NCBI RefSeq assembly: GCF_023707985.1
Contig: NZ_BRCF01000005.1
Span: 1-64,000, forward strand
DNA length: 64,000 nucleotides
Direction: 5' to 3'
DNA from: Sporosarcina sp. NCCP-2716
Lineage (GTDB): Bacteria; Bacillota; Bacilli; Bacillales_A; Planococcaceae
Shown here: positions 63,900-64,000 of the stretch, piece by piece
Position numbering within the stretch: position 1 is the first letter of the stretch
Layout of the letters: each line of letters begins with the position of its first letter
Made by a program: the position numbers and the translations under genes
Notes under the pieces: generated by a model
What the model was told of the DNA's origin: nothing
Database searches by the model: none
The model's input: the letters and a program-made list of their open reading frames with translations, nothing else

Positions 63900-63960
63900 T
63901 TGAAATGAAGGAAGAAGGGGGCGGCGACGTCTCCTTTTTTCATGGAAAGGGGGATCTGGC

Positions 63961-64000
63961 ATGAGTTTCGGGTTCATCATCGTGCTGTTCGTCATCGGGA
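63961..64000 (+). CDS. Start of a membrane protein, probably TauE/SafE, cut by the window edge
   Basis: ATG behind AAAGGGGG; only 13 residues are visible (MSFGFIIVLFVIG), a hydrophobic start. In related operons a TauE-type sulfite exporter follows the TusA gene and begins similarly, so that is the best guess. Confidence 0.45.
   Translation, partial: MSFGFIIVLFVIG

Overview
The window looks like a chromosomal segment of a moderately high-GC Bacillales bacterium, most likely Planococcaceae (Sporosarcina/Planococcus/Bhargavaea-like). Basis: strong GGAGG ribosome binding sites, ATG/GTG/TTG starts, sigma-A type promoters, GbsR/OpuA, CitST/CitM-like, OxdC-, YhfW-, YtaF-, RsbR- and HelD-like proteins, and U-tailed hairpin terminators after most transcription units. 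The family assignment is inference. No rRNA, tRNA, CRISPR, integrase or complete insertion sequence was seen; only the first ~220 bases (an AT-richer partial gene) look different in composition.

Layout. 1-4.4 kb: a partial unknown gene, then a citrate-type two-component system and CitMHS transporter. 4.5-10.2 kb: DUF1275 membrane protein, oxalate decarboxylase, Rieske/FAD oxidoreductase, chemoreceptor. 10.4-14.2 kb: GbsR-like repressor divergent from an OpuA-type glycine betaine ABC importer. 14.3-22.2 kb: HelD-like helicase, TspO-like protein, thioredoxin-reductase-like enzyme, RsbR-like STAS protein, SLH/SGNH surface hydrolase, YtaF. 22.5-29.4 kb: a nucleoside/ribose salvage regulon (ribokinase, M20 hydrolase, nucleoside hydrolase, NCS2 permease, LacI repressor, NupC transporter) with three near-identical LacI-type operators, each just after a promoter -10 box. 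29.7-35.8 kb: a small unknown cluster with a membrane-anchored PstS-like protein, a GNAT enzyme, a cobalamin-adenosyltransferase-like protein, a TauE-type exporter and a pRiA4b-ORF3/SEC-C protein. 35.8-41.0 kb: aminotransferase class V protein without the desulfurase cysteine, ANK-TPR protein plus PfkB kinase, GGDEF-EAL protein. 41.5-46 kb: M24 peptidase, GltS and HutG-like genes, divergent LysR. 46-50.7 kb: subtilase with a structured leader, and an envelope operon (deacetylase, DedA, glycosyltransferase). 51.2-58.4 kb: transporter plus amidohydrolase, then abgB-abgT-abgA. 58.6-64 kb: MgtC, GlpD, DUF302, and a reactive-sulfur operon (rhodanese, DsrE, rhodanese-MBL, TusA, start of a TauE-like gene).

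The most unusual content is intergenic. One family is an inverted-repeat head (ends GGTACC, with the conserved block TGTGCGTCACACAA), found as full 68-69 bp palindromes or as half copies. Some half copies are fused to an array of a conserved 9-bp core (TGGCCGATT) repeated at exactly 21-bp steps; three fused copies are exactly 162 bp. A second, unrelated family repeats ATTTATGAGCG at 20-bp steps (8 and 11 units). Both families keep a short core and let the spacer vary at close to two DNA helical turns, which suggests phased protein-binding arrays rather than genes; I recognise no named family for them.
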